DNA of 9,722 nucleotides, taken from NCBI GenBank assembly GCA_947651335.1, contig CANSYV010000033.1, positions 1 through 9,722 of the forward strand. Direction: 5' to 3'. The position numbers and the translations under genes were made by a program. Below, one piece after another: positions 1 to 6,682 of this stretch; the stretch's first letter is position 1; every line of letters starts with the position of its first letter. The DNA comes from an uncultured Lachnospiraceae bacterium. Its GTDB lineage: Bacteria; Bacillota; Clostridia; Lachnospirales; Lachnospiraceae. Under the pieces are notes generated by a model. The model searched no databases, was not told the DNA's origin, and saw nothing but the letters and a program-made list of their open reading frames with translations.

Positions 1-97
1 GCGGGGCATAGGGGTTCAGAATTTGCCCCGGCCTGAAAGGGCGCAGACTTATCCCAAGGTGTTTCAGGGTAATCATGGAAGAATCGGAGGAAGACCT

Positions 98-652
98 ATG
101 AGCGATAATTATTCAACGGCGGAAATGAGAGTTTCTGAGAGATTGTCGGACGGCCGGCTGTCCGCTGTACAATGGACTGCTGTTGATTGGAAGAAAGCGG
201 AGCGGGAAGTGAATAGGCTGCAGGCCAGGATTGCCAAAGCTGCTCAGAAAGGGAAATGGAATAGGGTGAAAAGGCTTCAGTATCTGCAGGCCCATTCAAT
301 TTATATGAAAGCACTTACTGAAAGAAAGAAAATCGAAAGGGATTTATCGGATACCATTAAGAGGGGAAAAGCGTGGAACCAGAATGTGCTGATTGGGAAG
401 CTGAACCGTCAAATCAGAGAATGGGCAGACAGATGTCCGGATGAAAGGAGAAAAAGGGAAGGTGCGCGTCTGGATTATCTGCTCTACGAATGGCTCTGGA
501 GATGGGCCAAGAGGCGCCATCCCAGGAAGGGAAACCGATGGATACTAAAAAGGTACTGGCACCCCAGGGGCACAAGAAAATGGGTGTTTTCTACGGATAC
601 CCAGATACTGCTTTGCGGGAGCGGATTTCTGAGACAGCAAAGAAATGCTTGA
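98..652 (+). CDS. Internally deleted group II intron maturase (RVT_N plus domain X, no palm)
   Basis: Intron-encoded proteins normally combine a reverse transcriptase, a maturase domain X that aids splicing, and often a DNA-binding/endonuclease tail. Here residues about 24-73 match the N-terminal RT-associated domain (V-x-W-KKAEREVNRLQARIAKAA-x-KG-W-x-V-x-LQ). From about residue 76 the protein is already domain X: an IGKLN-x-x-IREWA stretch, then LWRWAKRRHPRKGNRWILKRYW and a WVF. The catalytic RT region between them, including the YADD-type active site, is missing, so the product is 184 residues against roughly 400-600 for the family. The tail after WVF is short and shows no HNH endonuclease. 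The reading frame is open across the junction (near nucleotides 310-325). ATG 98 is chosen because GGAGGAAG lies 5-12 bases upstream; an in-frame TTG at 23 has no such site. The protein cannot reverse transcribe; splicing help is uncertain. Confidence 0.8.
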   Translation: MSDNYSTAEMRVSERLSDGRLSAVQWTAVDWKKAEREVNRLQARIAKAAQKGKWNRVKRLQYLQAHSIYMKALTERKKIERDLSDTIKRGKAWNQNVLIGKLNRQIREWADRCPDERRKREGARLDYLLYEWLWRWAKRRHPRKGNRWILKRYWHPRGTRKWVFSTDTQILLCGSGFLRQQRNA

Positions 653-684
653 GCCGTATGAGTGGAAACGCTCACGTACGGTTC
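651..684 (+). ncRNA. Group II intron domain V (catalytic hairpin)
   Basis: This is the 34-nt catalytic heart of the ribozyme. The lower stem pairs 651-659 with 676-684 over nine base pairs (including G-U pairs). A two-base bulge AC sits at 674-675. The upper stem pairs 660-664 with 669-673, capped by the GAAA tetraloop at 665-668. The catalytic triad AGC occupies 652-654. All these are the hallmark features of domain V, with no mismatch that would suggest decay. The stop codon of the intron protein (650-652) overlaps its first two bases. Confidence 0.93.
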
Positions 685-687
685 TTA

Positions 688-722
688 GGCGAGAAAGGGC
701 GGGAGACTGCCCCGACTTAGCC
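688..722 (+). ncRNA. Group II intron domain VI-like hairpin with candidate branch-point adenosine
   Basis: Directly after domain V, GGC at 688-690 can pair with GCC at 720-722, and inside it GGGC (698-701) can pair with GCCC (709-712). An adenosine at 719 next to the basal stem is the best candidate for the bulged lariat branch point, about 8-9 bases before the proposed 3' splice site. The exact pairing register is uncertain; order and position are what support the call. Confidence 0.6.
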
Positions 723-728
723 GGCTAC

Positions 729-1299
729 CGGAGAACAGGAATTAAGTTCAGTAATTGCGGTGGATAAATTTTTGAAAGCGGATGTTCAGGCGGTTTTTGA
801 GGAACAGGAGGGGGTAGAGCTGCGGGAAAATGGCACACAGGCAGTGATTGCCAGTATTCCGCCAAAAGAAGAGATTGTGTTGACAGCAAAAGCAAAACTT
901 CCCGATGATTTTACAGAGGAAGAACTGATTAACACGGTGCTGGTATTCCCAGAGGGCGAAGAGGAAAAAGGAAAGTCAGATGAGGCGGCTGTGGCAGTAG
1001 AAAAGCAGCAGCCGAAACCGCCAGTCAGCAGCAACAAGAGGCTGAGCGCGCCTAAGAAAACCCCAGCGGCTTCCCCAAGCCAGGCACCGTCATCAGGCCC
1101 CAGCCGTTCGTATACAGCAACGGCGGTGCCGGGGACGGTGTATTCAGCAGGTACGCAGACAGATGGAAAGGGCACGGTCTATACTACGTCTCCCAAAACA
1201 GGTGATGAATCGCCGCTGCTGCTTCTTCTTGCTGTAACCGCTGGCGCAGGAGCGGTAAGTATTGTAATTCTGCGTTACCGCTTCCGCCGCAATAAGTAA
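729..1299 (+). CDS. C-terminal exon of a sortase-anchored surface protein, split by the intron (5' partial)
   Basis: The reading frame is open from 721 to the stop at 1297-1299 and reads out of the intron without interruption. Its first part (a segment with IASIPPKEEIVLTAKAKLP and LINTVLVFPEGEEE) resembles the end of a DUF11-like extracellular beta-sandwich repeat. A linker rich in Pro, Ser, Ala and Lys follows, then a sorting signal: SPKTGD at nucleotides 1189-1206, a hydrophobic stretch of about 20 residues, and a basic tail LRYRFRRNK. This is the LPXTG-like signal by which a sortase links proteins to peptidoglycan. A GTG at 760 could serve as a start, but it lacks a well-placed ribosome binding site and would give an anchored protein without a signal peptide. 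A 3' exon is therefore the better reading; the signal peptide and adhesive domains would lie left of the window. The splice point is approximate. Confidence 0.72.
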
Positions 1300-1330
1300 A
1301 AAAGAATCCGGCTCTGCCGGATTCTTTTTT
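1298..1330 (+). terminator. Intrinsic terminator after the surface-protein exon
   Basis: A perfect 15-bp inverted repeat (1298-1312 with 1316-1330) around the three-base loop TCT, with a GCCGG core and an A-tract/T-tract at its ends, starts within the stop codon. The six T residues make it a strong Rho-independent terminator, and its symmetry could let it act on both strands. It separates the surface-protein unit from the murE operon. Confidence 0.93.
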
Positions 1331-1384
1331 ATCTCAATAGTGGAACACGATAATATTTTTACGGCATAAGATGAAAAGGGAAGA

Positions 1385-1413
1385 TTGAAATGTGGGGGCA
1401 GTTATGATATTCT
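1385..1413 (+). promoter_or_regulatory. Tentative sigma-A promoter for the murE operon
   Basis: TTGAAA at 1385-1390 lies 17 bases before TATTCT at 1408-1413. The -35 matches five of six consensus bases and the -10 matches four of six. It sits between the terminator and the first gene of the operon, where a promoter is expected, and leaves a leader of roughly 55 bases. The region is AT-rich and other pairings are possible, so the assignment is weak. Confidence 0.35.
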
Positions 1414-1442
1414 TAATAATAGACTGGTTAAATATCGTAATT

Positions 1443-1454
1443 TGTACCGGTACA
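1443..1454. promoter_or_regulatory. Perfect 12-bp palindrome before murE, possible operator
   Basis: TGTACCGGTACA reads the same on both strands and lies between the tentative promoter and the ribosome binding site, ending 22 bases before the chosen murE start. It has no T-run, so it is not a terminator. Position and symmetry fit an operator for a dimeric repressor, but no regulator gene or second copy is visible in the window. Confidence 0.35.
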
Positions 1455-1476
1455 TGGAGGGGTAGTGGAGGAGATT

Positions 1477-2952
1477 ATGAAGTTAAGGACATTATTGGCC
1501 AATCTGGAATACCAGTGCGTTCAGGGAGATCCGGATGTTGAGATAACAAGCGTAGTAAATGATTCTAGGAAAGCAGAGAAGGGATCATTGTTTTTATGTA
1601 TTCACGGAGCCGTATCAGACGGCCATGATTACGCCGGGCAGGTGGCAGAGCAGGGGGCCTGCGCCTTGGTGGCGGAGCGTCCGGTGCAGGTGCCGGAGCA
1701 TGTGACGGTGATACAGGTAAAGGACAGCAGGTACGCCATGGCATGTATATCGGCCTGCTGGTTTGGATATCCGGCAGAGCAGATGAAGACCATAGGCATT
1801 ACAGGAACAAAAGGGAAGACTACCGCTACCTATATGATTAAGTCAATTCTGGAAAATGCGGGATACCGTGTGGGGCTGATTGGGACTATTGAAACGATTA
1901 TCGGCGACAAGCGGATACCGTCTTCCCACACAACACCGGAATCTTATGAAGTACAGCAGAGGTTCCGTGAAATGGCCGACTTTGGCTGTGACTGCGTGGT
2001 AATGGAGGTGTCTTCCCAGGGCCTGATGCTGCACCGCACGGCAGGTTTTATTTTTGACTATGGGATTTTTACCAATATTGAGCCGGACCATATCGGGCCT
2101 AATGAACATACCAGCTTTGAGCATTATCTATCCTGCAAAAACATGCTGCTGCGCCAATGCCGCACAGGGATTGTGAACCGGGATGATGAGCATTTTGAAC
2201 AGATGGTTAAGGGGCATACCTGTAAACTGGAGACCTACGGTTTTTCTGAGGAGGCCAGCCTGAGGGCGGTGAATCCCCAGCTGGTATCCCGTCCCGGTTA
2301 CCTGGGGATTACTTATCAGCTGCAGGGGCTGCTGGATTTTCCGGTGGAAATTGACATACCGGGCAGATTCAGCATTTATAATTCACTGACTGCCATTGCG
2401 GTCTGCCGCCATTTCCAGGTGTCCCGTGATAACATCGACCGGGCTCTGCGGGAGGCGAAGGTAAAGGGGCGGGTGGAGATGGTTCCCGTGTCGGATGATT
2501 TTACTCTGCTGATTGATTACGCCCACAACGCCATGGCACTGGAGAGTCTGTTGAAAACTCTGCGGGAATATGAGCCCCATCGTCTGGTGTGTCTGTTTGG
2601 ATGCGGGGGAAACCGCGCCAGGGACAGACGCTTTGAGATGGGGGAGATATCCGGGCGGCTGGCAGATTTGACCATTATCACATCGGATAACCCCAGGAAT
2701 GAAGAACCACAGGCGATTATTGATGACATTAAAACCGGGATTGGCAGAACAGAAGGGAAATACGTGGAGATCATTGACCGGAAAGAGGCCATCGCCTACG
2801 CAATCCATCACGGGGAGCCGGGAGATATTGTCATATTGGCAGGAAAAGGCCATGAAGACTATCAGGAGATAAAAGGAAAGAAGTATCCCATGGATGAACG
2901 GGTGCTGATTCAGGAGATATTAGAAGAAGACAGAAAAACACAGGGGTGCTGA
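1477..2952 (+). CDS. murE: MurE: UDP-MurNAc-L-Ala-D-Glu--meso-diaminopimelate ligase
   Basis: This cytoplasmic Mur ligase adds the third peptide residue to the peptidoglycan precursor using ATP. The 491-residue product has family-typical length and order: an N-terminal UDP-substrate domain (with VVNDSRKAEKGSLF), the ATP-binding loop GTKGKTT at 110-116, HTTPES at 151-156, the SCK lysine at 221 that is carbamylated in the family, DYAHN at 347-351, the DNPR motif at 404-407 and GKGHEDYQ at 456-463. DNPR is the signature of enzymes that add meso-diaminopimelate and not lysine. The segment around 203-216 reads TNIEPDHIGPNEH, unlike the textbook R-DHLDYHG form, which suggests a clostridial subgroup or paralogue. 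ATG 1477 is preferred because GGAGG (1467-1471) precedes it by five bases and the protein then begins MKLRTLL; GTG 1465 is an alternative. It is the first gene of the operon. Confidence 0.92.
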   Translation: MKLRTLLANLEYQCVQGDPDVEITSVVNDSRKAEKGSLFLCIHGAVSDGHDYAGQVAEQGACALVAERPVQVPEHVTVIQVKDSRYAMACISACWFGYPAEQMKTIGITGTKGKTTATYMIKSILENAGYRVGLIGTIETIIGDKRIPSSHTTPESYEVQQRFREMADFGCDCVVMEVSSQGLMLHRTAGFIFDYGIFTNIEPDHIGPNEHTSFEHYLSCKNMLLRQCRTGIVNRDDEHFEQMVKGHTCKLETYGFSEEASLRAVNPQLVSRPGYLGITYQLQGLLDFPVEIDIPGRFSIYNSLTAIAVCRHFQVSRDNIDRALREAKVKGRVEMVPVSDDFTLLIDYAHNAMALESLLKTLREYEPHRLVCLFGCGGNRARDRRFEMGEISGRLADLTIITSDNPRNEEPQAIIDDIKTGIGRTEGKYVEIIDRKEAIAYAIHHGEPGDIVILAGKGHEDYQEIKGKKYPMDERVLIQEILEEDRKTQGC

Positions 2953-2957
2953 CCGCA

Positions 2958-5180
2958 ATGCTGTATGCCGACATTGTTGTGGATATCTCTCATGAAAAAT
3001 TGGATAAAGTATTTCAGTACCAGGTTCCTGAACAGTTGGAGAGTGAAATCTGCGTGGGAATGGTGGTGCATGTGCCCTTTGGAAAAGGCAGCCGGGAAAT
3101 ATCCGGTTATGTGGCAGGGCTCACCCGGACTCCTTCTATGGAACCGGAGAAAATGAAAGAAATTCTCTGTTTAAAGAGCAGTGCTGAGACTACTGAGTCG
3201 AAGCTGATTCTTCTGGCAGACTGGATGAAGCGGCAGTATGGTTCCACCATGATACAGGCTCTGCGGACGGTATTTCCGGTGAAAGCGAAAATCCAGGCAA
3301 AAGAGCAGCGCACCATTGTAAAAACGGCTTCTGATGAGCATGCGCAGAAAATGGGGGAACTGTGGAGGCAGAAAAATTACAGGGCAAGAGTCCGTCTGCT
3401 GGAGTATATTCTTCAGCAGGGGCAGGCTGATTATGGACATACCCTGCGGCTGCTGGGAATCGGAAAAAGTGTAGTGGAAGCTCTGGAGGATGCGGGGATT
3501 GTACAGGTGGTCCGAAAGGAAAGCCAGCGTAATCCTGCGAAGGAGCTCTGTGGTGACAGTAAGAAGGCAGACAATGTTCTGACTGACAGCCAGAGACAGG
3601 CTGTGGAGGATATATGCCGGGAGTGGCAGGGAGAGAACCGCCCCTGTCTATTATATGGGGTAACCGGAAGCGGTAAAACCCGGGTTTATATGGAATTGAT
3701 CAGCCGGGTTCTCAGGGAGGGAAAACAGGCGGTTGTGCTGATTCCGGAAATTGCCCTCACCTATCAAATGGTAATGGGATTTTATGAAGAATTCCAGGAT
3801 CAGGTGTCGGTTCTCCATTCCCGGCTGTCCCCCGGCGAAAAATACGATCAGATGAAACGGGCCAAGGCAGGGGAAATATCCATAATGGTAGGCCCCCGTT
3901 CCGCTCTTTTTACCCCGTTTCCCAGGCTGGGGCTGATTGTGATTGATGAGGAACAGGAACAGACCTATAAAAGTGAACAGGTGCCCCGCTACCATGCCCG
4001 GGAAACAGCCATTTACCGGGCACAGCTGGAGCATGCCCATGTGGTCCTGGGTTCTGCCACACCTTCCCTGGACACTTATTATCAGTGCCGGCAGGGCCGA
4101 TATCAAAAGTGTGTGCTGGCCAGCAGATATCATCAGCGCCCTATGCCCCAGGCAGTTGTGGTGGATATGCGCCAGGAGTTAAAAGCAGGGAACCGGTCCA
4201 TCTTAAGCCGCAGGCTGCAGGCGGAAATGGAGCAGAGGCTGGAAAAGAAGGAACAGGTAATCTTGTTCTTGAACCGGAGAGGGTATGCAGGATTTATTAC
4301 ATGCAGATCCTGCGGCTATGTGTTAAAATGTCCTCACTGTGATGTGTCTCTGGCAGAGCATAACAATGGGACAAGTGTCTGCCACTACTGCGGCTATGTG
4401 CAGAAAAGGCTGGCCGTCTGTCCTCAGTGCGGTTCACCGTATATTGGAGGATTCCAGGCAGGGACCCAGCAGATCGAGGAGATTGTGAAGGAGAGATTTC
4501 CCCAGAGCCGGGTTCTGCGCATGGATTATGATACCACCCGCGGCAAGAAAGGCCACTGGGAGATTCTTCAGGCGTTTCAGAACCGGGAGGCTGATATACT
4601 CATTGGGACCCAGATGATTGTGAAAGGCCATGACATTCCCAATGTGACTCTGATGGGTATTCTGGCGGCGGATATGTCTCTGCACGGGGGAGATTATTCA
4701 GGCAGTGAGCGGACGTTTCAGCTGATCACACAGGCTGTGGGCCGCGCAGGGCGGGGAGAGACGGCGGGAAGTGCGGTGATACAGACATATCAGCCGGAAC
4801 ACTACAGCATCGTCTGTGCCGCCCGCCAGGATTATGACGGTTTTTATCAAAAGGAAATTGTGTACAGGGATTTGATGGAATATCCGCCGGTTTCCGGTAT
4901 GATGGGAGTCTTAGGCTTTGGAAAAAATGAAGAACAGCTGGCTGTGGCCATGGAGTTTATCCGGAAATTCATCAGCCGGGCAGATAAAAAGCAGAAGTTT
5001 AAGGTGATTGGCCCCACAGCCCCGGCAGTGGGAAAAGTCCAGGATGTCTACAGAAAGATTTTGTATGTGAAAGACCGGGATTTGGACGGGCTGAGAAAGT
5101 TAAAAGATCAGATAGAAGCTTATGTGCAGATCAATTCAGGATTTCGCGGACTGCATATACAGTTTGATTTTCATATATAA
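2958..5180 (+). CDS. priA: PriA: primosomal replication-restart helicase
   Basis: PriA binds abandoned replication forks and reloads the replicative helicase. The 740-residue protein shows the family order: an N-terminal fork-DNA-binding domain (LYADIVVDIS, then FGKGSREISGYV), a winged-helix region, Walker A GVTGSGKT at 234-241, motif II DEEQ at 330-333 followed by PRYHARETA, and LGSATPS. The zinc-binding insert has eight cysteines in four C-x2-C pairs (449, 452, 458, 461, 475, 478, 488, 491). Then come GTQMIVKGHD and motif VI QAVGRAGRG at 592-600. Motif II is usually DEEH, so the glutamine is unusual. ATG 2958 gives the usual PriA beginning MLYAD, with AGGGG about 11 bases upstream; GTG 2946, which overlaps the murE stop, is an alternative and would add four residues. 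Either way it is likely translated in coupling with murE. Confidence 0.96.
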   Translation: MLYADIVVDISHEKLDKVFQYQVPEQLESEICVGMVVHVPFGKGSREISGYVAGLTRTPSMEPEKMKEILCLKSSAETTESKLILLADWMKRQYGSTMIQALRTVFPVKAKIQAKEQRTIVKTASDEHAQKMGELWRQKNYRARVRLLEYILQQGQADYGHTLRLLGIGKSVVEALEDAGIVQVVRKESQRNPAKELCGDSKKADNVLTDSQRQAVEDICREWQGENRPCLLYGVTGSGKTRVYMELISRVLREGKQAVVLIPEIALTYQMVMGFYEEFQDQVSVLHSRLSPGEKYDQMKRAKAGEISIMVGPRSALFTPFPRLGLIVIDEEQEQTYKSEQVPRYHARETAIYRAQLEHAHVVLGSATPSLDTYYQCRQGRYQKCVLASRYHQRPMPQAVVVDMRQELKAGNRSILSRRLQAEMEQRLEKKEQVILFLNRRGYAGFITCRSCGYVLKCPHCDVSLAEHNNGTSVCHYCGYVQKRLAVCPQCGSPYIGGFQAGTQQIEEIVKERFPQSRVLRMDYDTTRGKKGHWEILQAFQNREADILIGTQMIVKGHDIPNVTLMGILAADMSLHGGDYSGSERTFQLITQAVGRAGRGETAGSAVIQTYQPEHYSIVCAARQDYDGFYQKEIVYRDLMEYPPVSGMMGVLGFGKNEEQLAVAMEFIRKFISRADKKQKFKVIGPTAPAVGKVQDVYRKILYVKDRDLDGLRKLKDQIEAYVQINSGFRGLHIQFDFHI

Positions 5181-5216
5181 TAGATTTAGGATACCAGGAA
5201 AGGAGCTAGGAGAAAA

Positions 5217-5687
5217 ATGGCGATTCGTAAAATTCGGTTGGAAGGTGACGCGGTGTTGGGGAAGAAGTGCCGGCCCGTGGAGAAAATGACAGATAAAATC
5301 CACGTGCTGGTTGATGATATGCTGGAGACCATGTATGAATCCAACGGTGTTGGATTAGCAGCGCCGCAAGTGGGTATATTAAAAAGGGTGGTTGTCATTG
5401 ATGTAGGCGACGGGCCTCTGGTGATGATTAATCCCCAGCTGATCGAATCGCAGGGAGAACAGACTGGTGATGAGGGATGTTTAAGTGTTCCAGGGGTGGC
5501 CGGACAGGTGACCAGGCCCAATTATGTGAGGGTACAGGCACTTGATGAAGAGATGCAGGAAATTGAGATAGAAGCCACAGAGCTTCTGGCCCGGGCGTGC
5601 TGCCATGAGATTGACCATCTGGATGGAATTATGTATACGGCCCTGGTGGAAGACGGCCTGCATCCGGTGAGCAATGAGGAGGAATAG
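5217..5687 (+). CDS. def: Peptide deformylase
   Basis: Def removes the N-formyl group from nascent proteins in the cytoplasm with a metal ion, usually iron. All three family motifs are present in the 156-residue product: GVGLAAPQ at 44-51, EGCLS at 86-90 whose cysteine is a metal ligand, and HEIDH at 130-134 with the other two ligands and the catalytic glutamate. The residue before HEIDH is cysteine (CCHEIDH) where many bacterial enzymes have glutamine; I regard this as a lineage variant. The length suits a compact clostridial enzyme. AGGAG at 5208-5212 lies four bases before the ATG. The gene follows priA after 36 bases and precedes fmt by six bases, the classic def-fmt pairing of opposing activities on initiator methionine. 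Confidence 0.96.
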   Translation: MAIRKIRLEGDAVLGKKCRPVEKMTDKIHVLVDDMLETMYESNGVGLAAPQVGILKRVVVIDVGDGPLVMINPQLIESQGEQTGDEGCLSVPGVAGQVTRPNYVRVQALDEEMQEIEIEATELLARACCHEIDHLDGIMYTALVEDGLHPVSNEEE

Positions 5688-5693
5688 TGCCAT

Positions 5694-6644
5694 ATGAAAG
5701 TTGTTTATATGGGAACCCCGGATTTTGCCGTGGAGACGCTGAGGGAGATTGTCCGAAATGGACACGAAGTCCTGGCAGTGGTGACCCAGCCGGACAGGCC
5801 AAAAGGCAGGGGCAAGACATTAAAACCCACCCCTGTGAAGGAAGCAGCCCAGAAGATGGGGCTTGTGGTATATCAATATGAAAATGTAAAACATTCTGAT
5901 TTTATGGAAGTTTTAAAGCAGCTAAAACCGGATGTGATTGTGGTTGCGGCTTTTGGACAGATGCTTCCCCGGGAGATTCTGGATTTTCCCCCTTATGGCT
6001 GTCTGAATGTACATGCGTCTCTGCTTCCGAAATACCGGGGGGCGGCGCCCATTCAGTGGGCTGTAATCCGCGGGGAGAAGGAAACGGGAGTCACCATTAT
6101 GCGCATGGATGAAGGCCTGGATACCGGAGATATGCTGGCAGAGAAAGTCTGCGCGTTAAGTCCTGACGAGACAGGGGGCAGTTTGTTTGATAAGCTGAGC
6201 ATCCTGGGAGCAGAGCTTCTGGCGGAAACGCTGGATGCCATTTCCAAAGGAGACATCCACGCCCGGCCCCAGCCTGCGGACAGTCCTACGCCTTATGCGG
6301 CAATGATAGAAAAGAGCATGGGCCGCATTGACTGGGAGAAGGACGCGGACACCATTGAGCGTCTGGTGAGAGGCATGGACCCATGGCCGGGGGCGTTTAC
6401 CCGTCTCAATGGGAAGATGCTGAAAATTTTAAAGGCATCTGTGAAAAATCCAAAACAGGCAGAAGGACTGGCGGACGCTGTGCCCGGGCAGATGCTGTGC
6501 ACAGACAGGGCAGGGATTTATGTAAAATGCGCTGAGGGATGCCTGTATATTGAAAAATTGCAGCTGGAAGGAAAAAAGGGCATGGCAGCGGCAGATTTCC
6601 TCCGGGGTTACAGGATTGAGCAGGGGACAGTTTTGGGCAGTTAG
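5694..6644 (+). CDS. fmt: Methionyl-tRNA formyltransferase
   Basis: Fmt transfers a formyl group from 10-formyltetrahydrofolate to Met-tRNAi so that it can initiate translation. The 316-residue length is normal. The N-terminal Rossmann-type catalytic domain starts MKVVYMGTPDFAV and holds the KGRGK loop near 37-41 used in tRNA recognition. The catalytic residues are visible as N105 and H107 in the NVHASLLPKYRGAAP stretch and D143 in DEGLDTGD. The C-terminal OB-like tRNA-binding domain begins at about residue 205 (PWPGAFT is near its start). The start ATG is preceded by AGGAGG at 5677-5682, which lies inside the end of def; the 11-base spacing is slightly long but no better start fits. The small def-fmt gap indicates a shared transcript. 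Confidence 0.96.
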   Translation: MKVVYMGTPDFAVETLREIVRNGHEVLAVVTQPDRPKGRGKTLKPTPVKEAAQKMGLVVYQYENVKHSDFMEVLKQLKPDVIVVAAFGQMLPREILDFPPYGCLNVHASLLPKYRGAAPIQWAVIRGEKETGVTIMRMDEGLDTGDMLAEKVCALSPDETGGSLFDKLSILGAELLAETLDAISKGDIHARPQPADSPTPYAAMIEKSMGRIDWEKDADTIERLVRGMDPWPGAFTRLNGKMLKILKASVKNPKQAEGLADAVPGQMLCTDRAGIYVKCAEGCLYIEKLQLEGKKGMAAADFLRGYRIEQGTVLGS

Positions 6645-6682
6645 CCGCAGCGCCGCTGAAAGCGGCAGAAATGGAGGCAGAC

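Larger units (their letters stand above)
1..728 (+). mobile_element. Group II intron, 3' part (5' end outside window)
   Basis: This is the 3' portion of a bacterial group II intron. The call rests on three things in the right order: an open reading frame with intron-maturase domains (98-652), a canonical domain V directly after it (651-684), and a domain VI-like hairpin with a candidate bulged adenosine near 719. The first 97 bases hold no gene but contain two perfect 7-bp inverted repeats (2-8 with 24-30, and 32-38 with 62-68), consistent with folded ribozyme RNA upstream of the ORF-bearing domain IV; I cannot assign them to named domains. The 3' boundary is an estimate: it is placed near 728, after a GCTAC, from the usual short distance between the branch point and the 3' splice site. 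The 5' end and exon-binding sequences lie outside the window, so class and target site cannot be read. Confidence 0.88.
1331..1476. other. Intergenic leader between terminator and murE
   Basis: This AT-rich stretch has no credible coding frame. It carries the tentative promoter, the 12-bp palindrome and the murE ribosome binding site GGAGG at 1467-1471. A second purine-rich GGAGGGG at 1456-1462 lies upstream and could serve the alternative GTG start at 1465 only with a very short gap. I see no riboswitch-like fold or T-box signature. Confidence 0.6.

Noticed and set aside
23..97. TTG at 23 as an upstream start for the intron protein
   Set aside because: The extra 25 residues have no family resemblance and overlap a hairpin-forming region; ATG 98 has a strong ribosome binding site.
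786..1175. 129-residue open frame on the minus strand opposite the surface-protein exon
   Set aside because: It mirrors the Pro/Ser/Ala-rich linker, has low complexity and no ribosome binding site, and the + strand frame has a recognisable sortase signal.
3651..4133. 160-residue open frame on the minus strand inside priA
   Set aside because: It lies wholly within conserved helicase motifs of PriA and resembles no family; a compositional shadow.
6652..6666. Small hairpin (GCCGCT, loop GAA, AGCGGC) between fmt and the zinc peptidase
   Set aside because: The six-base-pair stem has no following T-run, so it is not a terminator, and the short gap fits continued transcription.
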